Assembly (NCBI RefSeq): GCF_009902005.1 | Contig: NZ_WUTT01000001.1 | Location: 1,042,772-1,106,771, forward strand | DNA: 64,000 nucleotides | Reading direction: 5' to 3' | DNA from: Halomonas alimentaria | GTDB lineage: Bacteria; Pseudomonadota; Gammaproteobacteria; Pseudomonadales; Halomonadaceae | In this document: positions 17,938 to 26,192 of the stretch, piece by piece | Numbering within the stretch: the stretch's first letter is position 1 | How the letters are laid out: each line of letters opens with the position of its first letter | Made by a program: the position numbers and the translations under genes | Notes under the pieces: model-generated | Told to the model about the DNA's origin: nothing | The model's input: the letters and a program-made list of their open reading frames with translations, nothing else | Databases searched by the model: none

Positions 17938-17972
17938 CGACTCCCCCGCAGGCCCCGCCAGCGGGGGAGTCG
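17938..17972 (+). terminator. Hairpin terminator after the YeeE/YedE pair
   Basis: Perfect 12-bp stem CGACTCCCCCGC/GCGGGGGAGTCG with an 11-base loop, 18 bp after the stop. Ends the MBL-TIGR01244-SulP-YeeE run. Confidence 0.75.
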
Positions 17973-18018
17973 TCGTATACGACCAATGGATCGCCGGTTC
18001 CGACTTATATGTTCATAA

Positions 18019-18039
18019 CCATTAACGCAGGCTTAATGG
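18019..18039. promoter_or_regulatory. Repeat upstream of the two-component operon
   Basis: CCATTAA-N7-TTAATGG is a perfect 7-bp inverted repeat. Within it, ATTAA-N6-CTTAA (18021-18036) forms an 11-bp-spaced direct repeat like the CTTAA-N6-CTTAA sites of the PmrA/QseB regulator group. It is about 45 bp before the response regulator start, so autoregulation is likely (inference). Confidence 0.5.
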
Positions 18040-18079
18040 CCTGGTGACAGGATGTCGCATAACGAGAGGACCCGATGCC

Positions 18080-18769
18080 ATGCACGTACTACTGATCGAG
18101 GATGACGCCCTGGTGGCCTCAGGCATTCGCGCCGGGCTCGCCGTGCACGACTATGTCGTCGATCATGTGGCTTCCATTGCCGAGGCGCGTCGCGCCCTGG
18201 AGAGCGTCGACAGCGATGTGGTGATCCTCGACCGTGGCCTGCCCGACGGTGACGGCCTGAGCCTGCTCGAGGAGTGGCGCGACGCCGGGGTGACTACGCC
18301 GGTGCTGGTACTGACGGCTCGTGATGCGGTCAGTGACCGGGTGGCGGGGCTGCAGGGCGGTGCCGACGACTACCTGGTCAAGCCCTTCGACCTCGACGAA
18401 CTGGTGGCCCGGCTGCAGGCACTTCTGCGGCGGGCGGCGGGGCGCTCGCATCCGCTGATCGAGCACGGTGCCCTGTGCCTTGACCCGGTGGCCCGGGAGG
18501 TCAGCGTCGACGGCCGCCCGGTCGCGCTCTCGCGCCGCGAGCTGGTGCTGCTGGAGGCTTTCCTGCAGGCCCCGCGCAGTGTGCTCTCGGCGGACCAGCT
18601 CAAGGATAGCCTCTACGGCATGAGCGAGGATGTGGAGAGCAACGCCCTCAACGTGCATATCCACCATCTGCGCCGCAAGCTCGGCAGCGAGCTGATCGAA
18701 ACGGTACGCGGGCTGGGCTACCGGCTGGGGCCGCCGCTGGGTGAGTCCGACGAGAAGGAGCGTCCGTGA
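18080..18769 (+). CDS. Response regulator, OmpR/PhoB family (QseB/TctD-like)
   Basis: 229 residues: receiver domain with phosphoacceptor in VVILDRGLPDGDGL, acidic pair EDD near the start, Lys in VKPFDLDEL, then a winged-helix DNA-binding domain (ALSRRELVLLEAFL, NALNVHIHHLRRKLG, VRGLGYRL). An ATG five bases upstream is out of frame; the start used is 9 bases after GAGAGGA. Overlaps the kinase gene by 4 bp. Because it is next to tsdBA it may regulate thiosulfate oxidation, but a QseBC-like general role is equally possible. Confidence 0.92.
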   Translation: MHVLLIEDDALVASGIRAGLAVHDYVVDHVASIAEARRALESVDSDVVILDRGLPDGDGLSLLEEWRDAGVTTPVLVLTARDAVSDRVAGLQGGADDYLVKPFDLDELVARLQALLRRAAGRSHPLIEHGALCLDPVAREVSVDGRPVALSRRELVLLEAFLQAPRSVLSADQLKDSLYGMSEDVESNALNVHIHHLRRKLGSELIETVRGLGYRLGPPLGESDEKERP

Positions 18770-20103
18770 GCCTGCGGACGCGGCTGCTGGTGACTCTCGG
18801 GGTCACCCTGGTGCTGCTCTGGGGGCTGGCCGCCGCCTGGCTGCTGCGCGATCTGGAGGAACAGTTCGTGGCCACCCTCGACCAGCGCCTCGCCCAGTCC
18901 GCGCGCATGGTCGCGGGGCTGATGGCGCAGCTGCCCCAGGATGTGTGGCTCGAGGCCGACCGGCGGGCGCTGTCGATCCCGCCGATCGAGGGGCTGGCCT
19001 GCCAGGTGCACTCGCCGCGCGGCGAGATCATGGCGCGTACCCACACTGACCTGGAGTCGATCCTGGCGGTGGGCGAGGTCGGCGGGCACGCCTACCGTGA
19101 GGAGGGCGGCGTGACCTGGCGGGTGTTCACCTACGAGCGGGGCGGGCTGACCATCACTACCGCCGACCGCATGGACGAGCGCGACCTGCTGCTCGGCAAC
19201 GTCATCAAGGTGGCCACGGTGCCCTTCGTGGTGGCCATGCTGGGCAGCCTGGTGGCGCTGTGGATCGGCGTGGTGCGTGGCCTGTCGCCCCTTGCCCGGC
19301 TGCGTGACTCCCTGGCGCGGCGTCATCCGGATGCACTGGCGCCGGTGGCCACCTACGGGGTGCCCGGCGAGCTGCGTCCGCTGGTGGAGACCCTCAACGG
19401 CCTGCTGGCCCGCGTCCAGCAGGCCATCGTGCGCGAGCAGCGCTTCACCAACGATGCCGCCCATGAGCTGCGCACACCGCTCACCGCCATCAAGACCCAC
19501 CTGCAGGTGGCCAGCCGGGTAGAGGGCGAAGCGGCGCGTGATGCCGTCGGCTACGCTGAGGAGGGTGTCGAGCGCCTGGCGCGGATACTCGACCAACTGC
19601 TGATGCTGGCGCGGGTGGAGGGCCGGCTGGCCTTTGAGGACGGCACTCCGTGCCGCCCCGCCGATGTGGTGGCCCTGGCGCTGCGTGACAGTGGTGCCGC
19701 GACCGCGCGCTTCGAACTGCCCGAAGCGTGGCCCCAGGTATCCCTGGCGTTGCCGCGGGAGCTGGCGGTGGCCGCACTGCGCAACCTGATCGACAACGCG
19801 CTCCGCCACGGCGGCGAGGGGTCACATGTGACCCTCGATGTGGAGTGCGATAACCACAGTACTTTGACATTCCGGGTGATCGACCAGGGGCCCGGCGTCG
19901 ATGACGAAGCCCTGGAGCAGATGGCCAGACGCTTCTGGCGTGCCAGCAAGCAGCACGGCAGCGGCCTGGGGCTGGCCATCGTGGTGGCCATCGCCGAGCG
20001 CTTCGGCGGTGATCTGAAGTTCGTCCGTCCCGTGAGGGGGGGGCTGGAGGCTCGCCTGACCTTCCCGGTTCAGGCGAATCGCACTGCCCCGGAGGGGCAT
20101 TGA
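18766..20103 (+). CDS. Sensor histidine kinase, partner of the preceding regulator
   Basis: 445 residues. GTG start inside the regulator's stop (GTGA). TM1 at about residues 8-28, a periplasmic sensor of about 120 residues, TM2 at about 145-168, HAMP-like linker, HisKA with NDAAHELRTPLTAIKTHL (phospho-His), and an HATPase domain with NLIDNALRHGG, DQGPGVDDEA and GSGLGLAIV. All catalytic boxes are present. QseC/TctE-like size and layout. The signal is unknown; the sensor has no cysteine or heme motif. Confidence 0.92.
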   Translation: MSLRTRLLVTLGVTLVLLWGLAAAWLLRDLEEQFVATLDQRLAQSARMVAGLMAQLPQDVWLEADRRALSIPPIEGLACQVHSPRGEIMARTHTDLESILAVGEVGGHAYREEGGVTWRVFTYERGGLTITTADRMDERDLLLGNVIKVATVPFVVAMLGSLVALWIGVVRGLSPLARLRDSLARRHPDALAPVATYGVPGELRPLVETLNGLLARVQQAIVREQRFTNDAAHELRTPLTAIKTHLQVASRVEGEAARDAVGYAEEGVERLARILDQLLMLARVEGRLAFEDGTPCRPADVVALALRDSGAATARFELPEAWPQVSLALPRELAVAALRNLIDNALRHGGEGSHVTLDVECDNHSTLTFRVIDQGPGVDDEALEQMARRFWRASKQHGSGLGLAIVVAIAERFGGDLKFVRPVRGGLEARLTFPVQANRTAPEGH

Positions 20104-20150
20104 GAGACTGCCCCCATCCGAGGGGCCACGACAAAACGAGGGGAATACCG

Positions 20151-20801
20151 ATGACCAGCAAGAGGATCTTGAGTGGGCTCGGCCTGCTGCTGGGTGCCGG
20201 CCTGGCCGCCGGCCAGGCCGTGGCGCTCGAGGGAGACGCCCAGCGTGGCGAGGAGGCCGCGGGGACCTGTGTCGCCTGCCATCAGGCCGACGGCAGCGGC
20301 ATGAACGTGCCAGGGGGGGAATCCTGGCCGCGCCTGGCCGGCCTCGACGCCGACTACATGGCCAAGCAGTTGCATGACATCAAGGAAGGGAGTCGCGAGG
20401 CACCCACCATGATGCCCTTCGTCAACATGCTCGACGACCAGCAGATCGCCGACGTGTCGGCCTACTACAGCCAGCTGCCCGCCACTCAGGGCGACGGCGG
20501 CGACGTCGACGAGGCGGTACTGGCCCGCGGCGAGCAGCTCGCCCTGCGCGGTGACTGGGACGAGTACATCGTCTCCTGCAAGAGCTGCCATGGTCCCGGT
20601 AACCAGGGCGTGGGCAGCACCTTCCCGGGGATCGCCGGTCAGCATGCTGGTTACATCGAGAATCAGCTTCACGCCTGGCAGGAGGGGCGTCGTGCCAACG
20701 ACCCGCAGAACCTGATGGGGGCGATTGCCCAGCGCATGAGCGACGAGGACATCACCGCCGTGGCGGCCTGGCTGGCCACTCAGCCGGCGACCGACGAGTA
20801 A
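20151..20801 (+). CDS. tsdB: Diheme cytochrome c, c4-type (TsdB-like electron acceptor)
   Basis: 216 residues, signal peptide ending at about residue 25, two class I cytochrome c domains with heme sites CVACH (residues 40-44) and CKSCH (143-147), and distal Met candidates in the MMPF and MGAI regions. Lies 13 bp before the TsdA-like gene. In Pseudomonas stutzeri and related bacteria a diheme TsdB next to or fused to TsdA accepts electrons from thiosulfate oxidation; gene order here supports the same role. Without that neighbour it would be called cytochrome c4. Confidence 0.82.
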   Translation: MTSKRILSGLGLLLGAGLAAGQAVALEGDAQRGEEAAGTCVACHQADGSGMNVPGGESWPRLAGLDADYMAKQLHDIKEGSREAPTMMPFVNMLDDQQIADVSAYYSQLPATQGDGGDVDEAVLARGEQLALRGDWDEYIVSCKSCHGPGNQGVGSTFPGIAGQHAGYIENQLHAWQEGRRANDPQNLMGAIAQRMSDEDITAVAAWLATQPATDE

Positions 20802-20814
20802 GGGGGAACAGACA

Positions 20815-21849
20815 ATGATCAATCGCAGGAAGACGCTGGCACTGGCCGGTGTGACCCTGGCCGCCAGCGCAAGCCTGGTCGCCTGGGCAGAGACCGACGG
20901 CCATCCCTACGACAAGCTGGTGGAAATGGGCTATCCGGCGCCCCAGGAGGGTGAGCTGGTGCATGTGCCGCCGACCATGGCGGACCTCGAGGCCGCCGAT
21001 ATGAAGCCGCAGACCAAGGCCGTCATTCGCCGCGGCTATGATCTCTTCACCAACACCCAGCAGCTGCGTGGCAAGAACGTCTTCAATGACATGAACTGCT
21101 CCAGCTGCCACCTGGGAGAGGGGCGCCAGCCGTTCAGTGCCCCGGTATGGCCGGCCGCAGTGACCCTGCCGAACTTCCGTGGCAAGAACCAGCACGTCAA
21201 CAATCTCGAGGAGCGTATTGCCGGCTGTTTCGCCTACTCCATGAACGGTACCCCGCCGGCGTACGGCAGCGATGACATGCTGGCGCTCTCCGCCTACCAT
21301 CAGTGGCTGGCCAAGGGGGCGCCCGTGTATCCGGACCAGCCCATCTATGGTCGCGGCTTCCCGTCACCGGAGCGCACCGACGAGCTGAGCTATACGAATG
21401 GCGAGCAGCTGTTTGCGGACAACTGCGCGGTCTGCCACAGCGAGGATGGCTCGGGTCTCTATCAGGATGGCGAGTATGTGTTCCCCGCCACCTGGGGGGA
21501 TGGCTCCAATAACTGGGGTGCCGGCATCGTGCGTACCTATACCGCCGCCGGGTTTATCAAGAACAATATGCCGCTGGGGCAGCCGCTGTCGCTCTCGGAT
21601 CAGGAAGCGTGGGACATCGCCTACTACATGACCCAGCAGGAGCGCCCGCAGGACCCGCGCTACACCGGTAGCGTGGACGAGGTGCTTGAGAAGTTCGGAC
21701 CGACCTTCCACAAGCACTCCAGCTACGGCCAGGAGCGTGAGGTCGATGGCCATCGCCTCGCCGACCACGCCAACTGGGGCGAGAAGGGCGAGGAGGTCAA
21801 GCCCTGGAACGTCGGCCAGCCGCGCTTCGAGGACCTCGACGTCGAGTAG
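20815..21849 (+). CDS. tsdA: Thiosulfate dehydrogenase-like diheme cytochrome c (TsdA)
   Basis: 344 residues with an N-terminal signal segment. Heme sites CSSCH (95-99) and CAVCH (204-208). Between them is RIAGCFAYSMNG with Cys138, matching the unusual His/Cys axial ligation of the TsdA active-site heme; NMPLG (Met252) fits the second heme ligand. TsdA joins two thiosulfate ions into tetrathionate, or works in reverse, in the periplasm. Ribosome binding site AGGGGG. Ends at a T-tailed terminator, so tsdBA closes the operon that may begin with the two-component genes. Confidence 0.85.
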   Translation: MINRRKTLALAGVTLAASASLVAWAETDGHPYDKLVEMGYPAPQEGELVHVPPTMADLEAADMKPQTKAVIRRGYDLFTNTQQLRGKNVFNDMNCSSCHLGEGRQPFSAPVWPAAVTLPNFRGKNQHVNNLEERIAGCFAYSMNGTPPAYGSDDMLALSAYHQWLAKGAPVYPDQPIYGRGFPSPERTDELSYTNGEQLFADNCAVCHSEDGSGLYQDGEYVFPATWGDGSNNWGAGIVRTYTAAGFIKNNMPLGQPLSLSDQEAWDIAYYMTQQERPQDPRYTGSVDEVLEKFGPTFHKHSSYGQEREVDGHRLADHANWGEKGEEVKPWNVGQPRFEDLDVE

Positions 21850-21874
21850 GAGCCCGATTTATCGGCGATGACTG

Positions 21875-21911
21875 AGCCTCCGCCCGGCAGTGCCTGGCGG
21901 AGGCTGTTTTG
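21875..21911 (+). terminator. Rho-independent terminator after tsdA
   Basis: Perfect 10-bp stem AGCCTCCGCC/GGCGGAGGCT with an 11-base loop followed directly by GTTTTGT. The best terminator of the sulfur region; the dsbG-like gene on the other strand ends just beyond it. Confidence 0.85.
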
Positions 21912-21944
21912 TCACTAGCCGCGTGGGCGGGACTACGACTGCGC

Positions 21945-22706
21945 TCAGGGCGCGGGGCTGCCCATGGCCTCCTCGAGGCGCTCGGCGCTTGGCACGCCTT
22001 CGACGCGATCCACACGATCCCCGTCGCGGTAGAGGGTGGTCGGCGTAGCCATGAAACCCAGCGAATCGAACAGCTGGTTGTTGGCGTAGACCTGCTCCTC
22101 GACCTCGCGGGACTGGGGGCCCGCCTCGATCTCGTCGCCTTCGCCGCTATGGGCGTGAAGGGCGGCGGCGGGATCGTCGGCGCCCAGCAGGGCGGCGGCC
22201 TTGGCCGGGCTGTCCGCGGCCAGCACGCCGATCATGATATGGCGCAGCTGTACCTCGCCGGCTTCGACCCAGGGGCGGGCCTCGTGCCAGAACTGTCGGC
22301 AGTAGGGGCAGTTGGGATCGGTGAAGGTGTAGACGATGCGCTCTGCGTCGGGGTTGCCGTCACCGATCCAGTGGCTCGCCTCCAGGTCCTGCCACACCTC
22401 GGCGAACTGGGCGGCGCGTACGTGCTTGTCCAGTGCGGGCTCGGAGAGGTTGTTGCCTTCGGCATCGACCAGGGTGCCGACGATGGCGTGCTCGCCGCCC
22501 GGCAGCAGGTAGATGGCTACTTCGCCGGCGGAGTGGCTGGCGCCGTAGCCGGTCAATCCGGCCGGGCCCTCGAACTCGCCGTGGATGGTCAGGCCCTGCT
22601 CGGTGAGGGCGGCCACCGGGGCGGGCAGGTCATCATTGGCCAGGGCCGGAGCCATGAAGGCCAGGGTTAGGGCGCCGATGGCCGGCAACTTGAGGGTGTG
22701 TCGCAT
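21945..22706 (-). CDS. dsbG: Thiol:disulfide interchange protein DsbG-like
   Basis: 253 residues with a signal peptide (about 1-23). N-terminal dimerisation-type region, then a thioredoxin fold with TFTDPNCPYCRQFW (Cys133, Cys136) and the cis-Pro loop FMATPTT. The CPYC dipeptide favours DsbG over DsbC (CGYC). DsbG protects single periplasmic cysteines from oxidation, which would suit neighbours such as the rhodanese, DsrE-like and TsdA proteins. Convergent with tsdA and followed in the same direction as the TlpA-like gene 59 bp upstream. Confidence 0.85.
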   Translation of the reverse strand: MRHTLKLPAIGALTLAFMAPALANDDLPAPVAALTEQGLTIHGEFEGPAGLTGYGASHSAGEVAIYLLPGGEHAIVGTLVDAEGNNLSEPALDKHVRAAQFAEVWQDLEASHWIGDGNPDAERIVYTFTDPNCPYCRQFWHEARPWVEAGEVQLRHIMIGVLAADSPAKAAALLGADDPAAALHAHSGEGDEIEAGPQSREVEEQVYANNQLFDSLGFMATPTTLYRDGDRVDRVEGVPSAERLEEAMGSPAP

Positions 22707-22765
22707 TATGGGGTCCTTGTGACGGTTGTCGTGAAGGCTGAGGTGAAGTGTCTCGAAGCAGGGCG

Positions 22766-23587
22766 TCAGCGCAGGCGTTCCAGTCCCTGGCGCAGGGTGG
22801 CGTGGGAGAGTTCGCCGAAGTGGGTATCCACCAGTCGTCCCTCGGCGTCATAGAACAGCGTGGTGGGCATGGCCATGGCGCCGGTCACATCGCCCAGGGC
22901 GGTGCGTGCATCGAGCAGCACGTTGCCCAGCTCCAGGGACTGCTCGTCGAGGAAGCGGTTCACCAGCGCCACGTCCTCTCCCTGGTTGACGAAGGCGAAG
23001 GTGATGTAGCTGGCCTCGTCCTGGGCCTGTTCGAACACCGGCATTTCGCGGCGACACGGCGGGCACCAGGTGGCCCAGAGGTTGACCACCAGCGGCTGGC
23101 CCTGGTCCTCGGCCAGGCTCGGCAGGTCGATGGGGTCGCCCGCCAGGGTGGTCAGGGGTGTGTCGGGAAGCGGGCGGCCGCGATCTTCCATCAACAGCAG
23201 GGGGCCTGCGGTGAGCCCCCAGGCGAGAAGGCCGGCCAGCAGGGCGCCGCCCAGCGGGACCCGCTGGCGGGGGGAGCGCCACAGGCGCCAGGCGGCATAG
23301 CCCAGGCCGGCTAGCAGGCCGCCCAGAGGGTCAAAGCCGCCATCGCGGATGTCGAGCAGCGACAGGAATCCATCGTAGCTGCTCCAGTAACGTGCCACGA
23401 ACACCAGCCGCGCGCCGACCAGGGCGATCAGCAGCAGGTTCAAGAGGGTATCGGCCGTGGGCGTGCGATGGCGGCGCCCGATCAGCGCCCCGGTGAGCAG
23501 GGCGACACCGAAGGCCAGGATGATCAGCAGCTGGCCGATCGAGAATCCCATGGGACCCACGGCGACGCTCTGGTTCAATGCCTGCAT
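22766..23587 (-). CDS. TlpA-type thioredoxin fused to an Lgt-like membrane domain
   Basis: 273 residues. N-terminal half has about four helices and a stretch (GARLVFVARYWSSY and FDPLGGLLAG) that resembles prolipoprotein diacylglyceryl transferase but lacks a complete Lgt active site. The C-terminal half (from about residue 140) is a TlpA/ResA-like domain with NLWATWCPPCRREMP (Cys175, Cys178) and cis-Pro AMPTT. Predicted membrane-anchored periplasmic thiol reductant, perhaps for DsbG or for cytochrome c maturation. AAGGAG ribosome binding site 9 bases before the ATG. Confidence 0.83.
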   Translation of the reverse strand: MQALNQSVAVGPMGFSIGQLLIILAFGVALLTGALIGRRHRTPTADTLLNLLLIALVGARLVFVARYWSSYDGFLSLLDIRDGGFDPLGGLLAGLGYAAWRLWRSPRQRVPLGGALLAGLLAWGLTAGPLLLMEDRGRPLPDTPLTTLAGDPIDLPSLAEDQGQPLVVNLWATWCPPCRREMPVFEQAQDEASYITFAFVNQGEDVALVNRFLDEQSLELGNVLLDARTALGDVTGAMAMPTTLFYDAEGRLVDTHFGELSHATLRQGLERLR

Positions 23588-23769
23588 GGGGAATGGCTCC
23601 TTGCCGGAAATGTGGGGCGATCATGCCGTCAGGCGCTGAGCCTGACAGCCAGTGATTAGCGGTGCATTAATCGCCGCCGCGCTGGGGCGTTATGTCGCAA
23701 GCGCGAACATGCCGCGTCTCCTGACCTATGCTGTGACCTCAGGTTCCCGTCATCGAGAGGATCATCCGC

Positions 23770-24285
23770 ATGCTGCCACGTTTTTCCCTGTCCTGGCGCG
23801 GCCCGCTGCTCGCCCTGGTTGCTGGCCTGGCCAGCAGCGCGGCGCTGGCCGACACACTGAGCGTCGAGGGCGCCCATGTGCGTGCCGTGCCGCCGGTCTC
23901 CACCACCACCGCCGCCTTCATGCAGCTTCACAACGCCGGTGATGCCGATCGCGCCCTGGTAGCGGCGAGCACGCCGGCCGCCCGCGTGGCGGAGCTCCAC
24001 AATCATGTTGACGTGGACGGGGTGATGCAGATGCGCCAGGTGGAGATGATCCCGGTGCCGTCGGGCGAAGGCGCGCAACTGGCCCCGGGCGGCTACCACC
24101 TGATGCTGATCGATCTGGTCGAGCCGCTGCACGAGGGCGACGAGGTGGCGCTCAGCCTGACCTTCGATGATGGCCAGACCCTCGAGGTGGCGGCCCCGGT
24201 GCGCCGCATCGAGACCATGGGCCACGGCATGTCCGAGGAGATGCCCGAGGGGAAGGCCGAAGGCATGTCGCACGCGGGGCACTGA
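23770..24285 (+). CDS. PCu(A)C copper chaperone
   Basis: 171 residues, signal peptide ending near ALA/DT (about residue 27). The copper motif H-M-x10-M-x21-HxM is represented by AELHNHV, MQMRQVEM and GGYHLMLID. A C-terminal His/Met-rich tail (MGHGMSEEMPEG...MSHAGH) could bind additional copper. PCu(A)C delivers Cu(I) to cytochrome oxidase in the periplasm. Divergent from the TlpA-like gene with about 180 bp between them. Confidence 0.9.
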   Translation: MLPRFSLSWRGPLLALVAGLASSAALADTLSVEGAHVRAVPPVSTTTAAFMQLHNAGDADRALVAASTPAARVAELHNHVDVDGVMQMRQVEMIPVPSGEGAQLAPGGYHLMLIDLVEPLHEGDEVALSLTFDDGQTLEVAAPVRRIETMGHGMSEEMPEGKAEGMSHAGH

Positions 24286-24360
24286 GGAGGCACCGCTGGG
24301 CGGGCGGGGCTCGAGTCGCTACAATGCGACGAGTCCCGTTTCCCGTTCTGGAACCCTGCC

Positions 24361-24834
24361 ATGCACTGTCCCTTCTGCGGCACCCACGACACCAAGGTCA
24401 CCGACTCGCGGCTGGTCGCCGAGGGAGACCAGGTGCGGCGGCGTCGCCAGTGCGTGGCCTGCGGCGAGCGCTTCACCACCTACGAGACCGCCGAGCTGAT
24501 CATGCCGCGGGTGATCAAGGGTGACGGCTCCCGCGAGGCCTTCAACGAGGAGAAGCTGCGCGCCGGCATGCTGCGTGCCCTGGAGAAGCGCCCGGTCAGC
24601 GCCGAGGCCATCGAGGCCTCGGTGCAGCGCATCCGCCAGACCCTGCGCGCCCGCGGCGAGCGCGAGATCCACGCCCGCGACATCGGTGAGGCGGTAATGG
24701 CCGCGCTGCGCGGCCTCGACCAGGTCGCCTACATCCGCTTCGCCTCGGTCTACCGCCGCTTTCAGGACATCGACGAGTTCCGCGCCGAGATCGACCGCCT
24801 CGCCCAGGACCCCGAACAGACGCCCCCTCGCTGA
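24361..24834 (+). CDS. nrdR: Transcriptional repressor NrdR
   Basis: 157 residues. N-terminal zinc ribbon [13 protein letters not shown]...[12 protein letters not shown] and a C-terminal ATP-cone ([16 protein letters not shown]). NrdR represses ribonucleotide reductase genes in response to dATP/ATP. A TACAAT -10-like hexamer at about 24320 precedes it. Heads the rib-nusB-thiL operon; ribD begins 14 bp later, the gene order typical of gammaproteobacteria. Confidence 0.97.
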   Translation: MHCPFCGTHDTKVTDSRLVAEGDQVRRRRQCVACGERFTTYETAELIMPRVIKGDGSREAFNEEKLRAGMLRALEKRPVSAEAIEASVQRIRQTLRARGEREIHARDIGEAVMAALRGLDQVAYIRFASVYRRFQDIDEFRAEIDRLAQDPEQTPPR

Positions 24835-24848
24835 CCCGGAGCGCCCCC

Positions 24849-25991
24849 ATGGCCTACCCCCCGCCGGAAACCTGGATGGCCCGAGCCCTCGAGCTGGCTC
24901 GCCGCGGCCTCTATACCACGCATCCCAACCCCCGCGTCGGCTGCGTGCTGGTCAAGGATGGGCGGCTGGTAGGGGAGGGCTACCATGCCCGCGCCGGCGA
25001 GCCCCATGCCGAGGTGCACGCCCTTAACGCCGCGGGCGATGCGGCCCGCGGCGCCACCGCCTACGTCACCCTGGAGCCCTGCTCCCATCACGGCCGCACC
25101 GGGCCCTGCGCGGTGGCGCTGATCGAGGCCGGCGTGGCCCGTGTGGTAGTGGCCATGGAGGACCCCAATCCGGCGGTGGCCGGCCGCGGCATTGCGATGC
25201 TGCGCGAGGCCGGCATCGAGGTGACGGTGGGCATCGCCGAGGACGAGGCCCGGTCGCTCAACGCCGGCTTCGTGCGCCGCATGGACCATGGGCGCCCCTT
25301 CGTGCGCCTGAAGATGGCCATGAGTCTCGACGGCCGCACCGCCATGCAGTCCGGCGAGTCGCAGTGGATCACCGGCCCCGAGGCGCGGCGCCAGGTGCAG
25401 CGCCTGCGTGCCCGCGCAAGTGCCGTGCTCACCGGGGTGGAGTCGGTGATCTTCGACAATTCGCGGCTCACCGTGCGCGCCGACCAGCTCGGCCTGCCCG
25501 ATGCCGAGGCCATCGCCACCCGTCAGCCGCTGCGGGTGATCGTCGACAGCCGCCTGCGCCTGCCCGAGGCGGCGGCCTGCCTCACCGAACCGGGGCGCAC
25601 CCTGGTGGTGGCGGTGGAGGGCGTCGACGAGGAGCGCATCGAACGGCTCACCCGCGCCGGGGCCGAGGTGCTCACCCTGCCCGCCGGCGATGACGGTCGG
25701 GTCGACCTGGATGCCGTGCTTCGCCACCTGGCCGAGGTCGAGCAGGCCAACGAAGTGCTGCTGGAGACCGGCGCGACCCTGGCCGGCGCCATGCTCGATG
25801 CCGGCCTGGTGGATGAGATGCAGCTGTTCGTGGCGCCCACCCTGCTCGGCGGCGACGCCCGTCCGCTGTTTCAGCTCGCCGGCATCGAGACCATGGCCCA
25901 CCAGCGCGGCCTGGAGATCCTCGATATCCGCGCCGTGGGGCAGGACTGGCGCATTACCGCCCGGCCGCGTCGGCGCAGCCAGGCGCGATAG
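24849..25991 (+). CDS. ribD: Bifunctional diaminohydroxyphosphoribosylaminopyrimidine deaminase/reductase
   Basis: 380 residues. Deaminase domain with zinc ligands in PHAEVHAL (His53, Glu55) and PCSHHGRTGPC (Cys78, Cys87); reductase domain from about residue 150 (LKMAMSLDGRTA, ARASAVLTGVESV). Performs the second and third steps of riboflavin synthesis from the GTP side. ATG chosen 14 bp after the nrdR stop. Full length compared with the family (about 365-380). Confidence 0.97.
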   Translation: MAYPPPETWMARALELARRGLYTTHPNPRVGCVLVKDGRLVGEGYHARAGEPHAEVHALNAAGDAARGATAYVTLEPCSHHGRTGPCAVALIEAGVARVVVAMEDPNPAVAGRGIAMLREAGIEVTVGIAEDEARSLNAGFVRRMDHGRPFVRLKMAMSLDGRTAMQSGESQWITGPEARRQVQRLRARASAVLTGVESVIFDNSRLTVRADQLGLPDAEAIATRQPLRVIVDSRLRLPEAAACLTEPGRTLVVAVEGVDEERIERLTRAGAEVLTLPAGDDGRVDLDAVLRHLAEVEQANEVLLETGATLAGAMLDAGLVDEMQLFVAPTLLGGDARPLFQLAGIETMAHQRGLEILDIRAVGQDWRITARPRRRSQAR

Positions 25992-26192
25992 CGATATCAA
26001 GCGAAAGGCCTGTCGCCGGAAAAGCCGTGAGCGGTGCTTCCAGGCGCTATAGCACTGTCGCCAAGGGCTCTTTACTGGCGCCCGCTGCCGCGCCAAGGTA
26101 CCCTGACGCCGTTTCGAGGCGAGGCGACGCCTGTGGACGACATGATTGTCGCCGCCTGCCGACGCCTGCCACGCAGAATTTCTGGAGATCTC

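Noticed and set aside
25992..26192. Possible FMN riboswitch between ribD and ribBX
   Set aside because: The 200-bp gap lacks the conserved RFN pieces (GGGGTGAAATTCCCCACCGG-like core); only unrelated GC-rich repeats are present.
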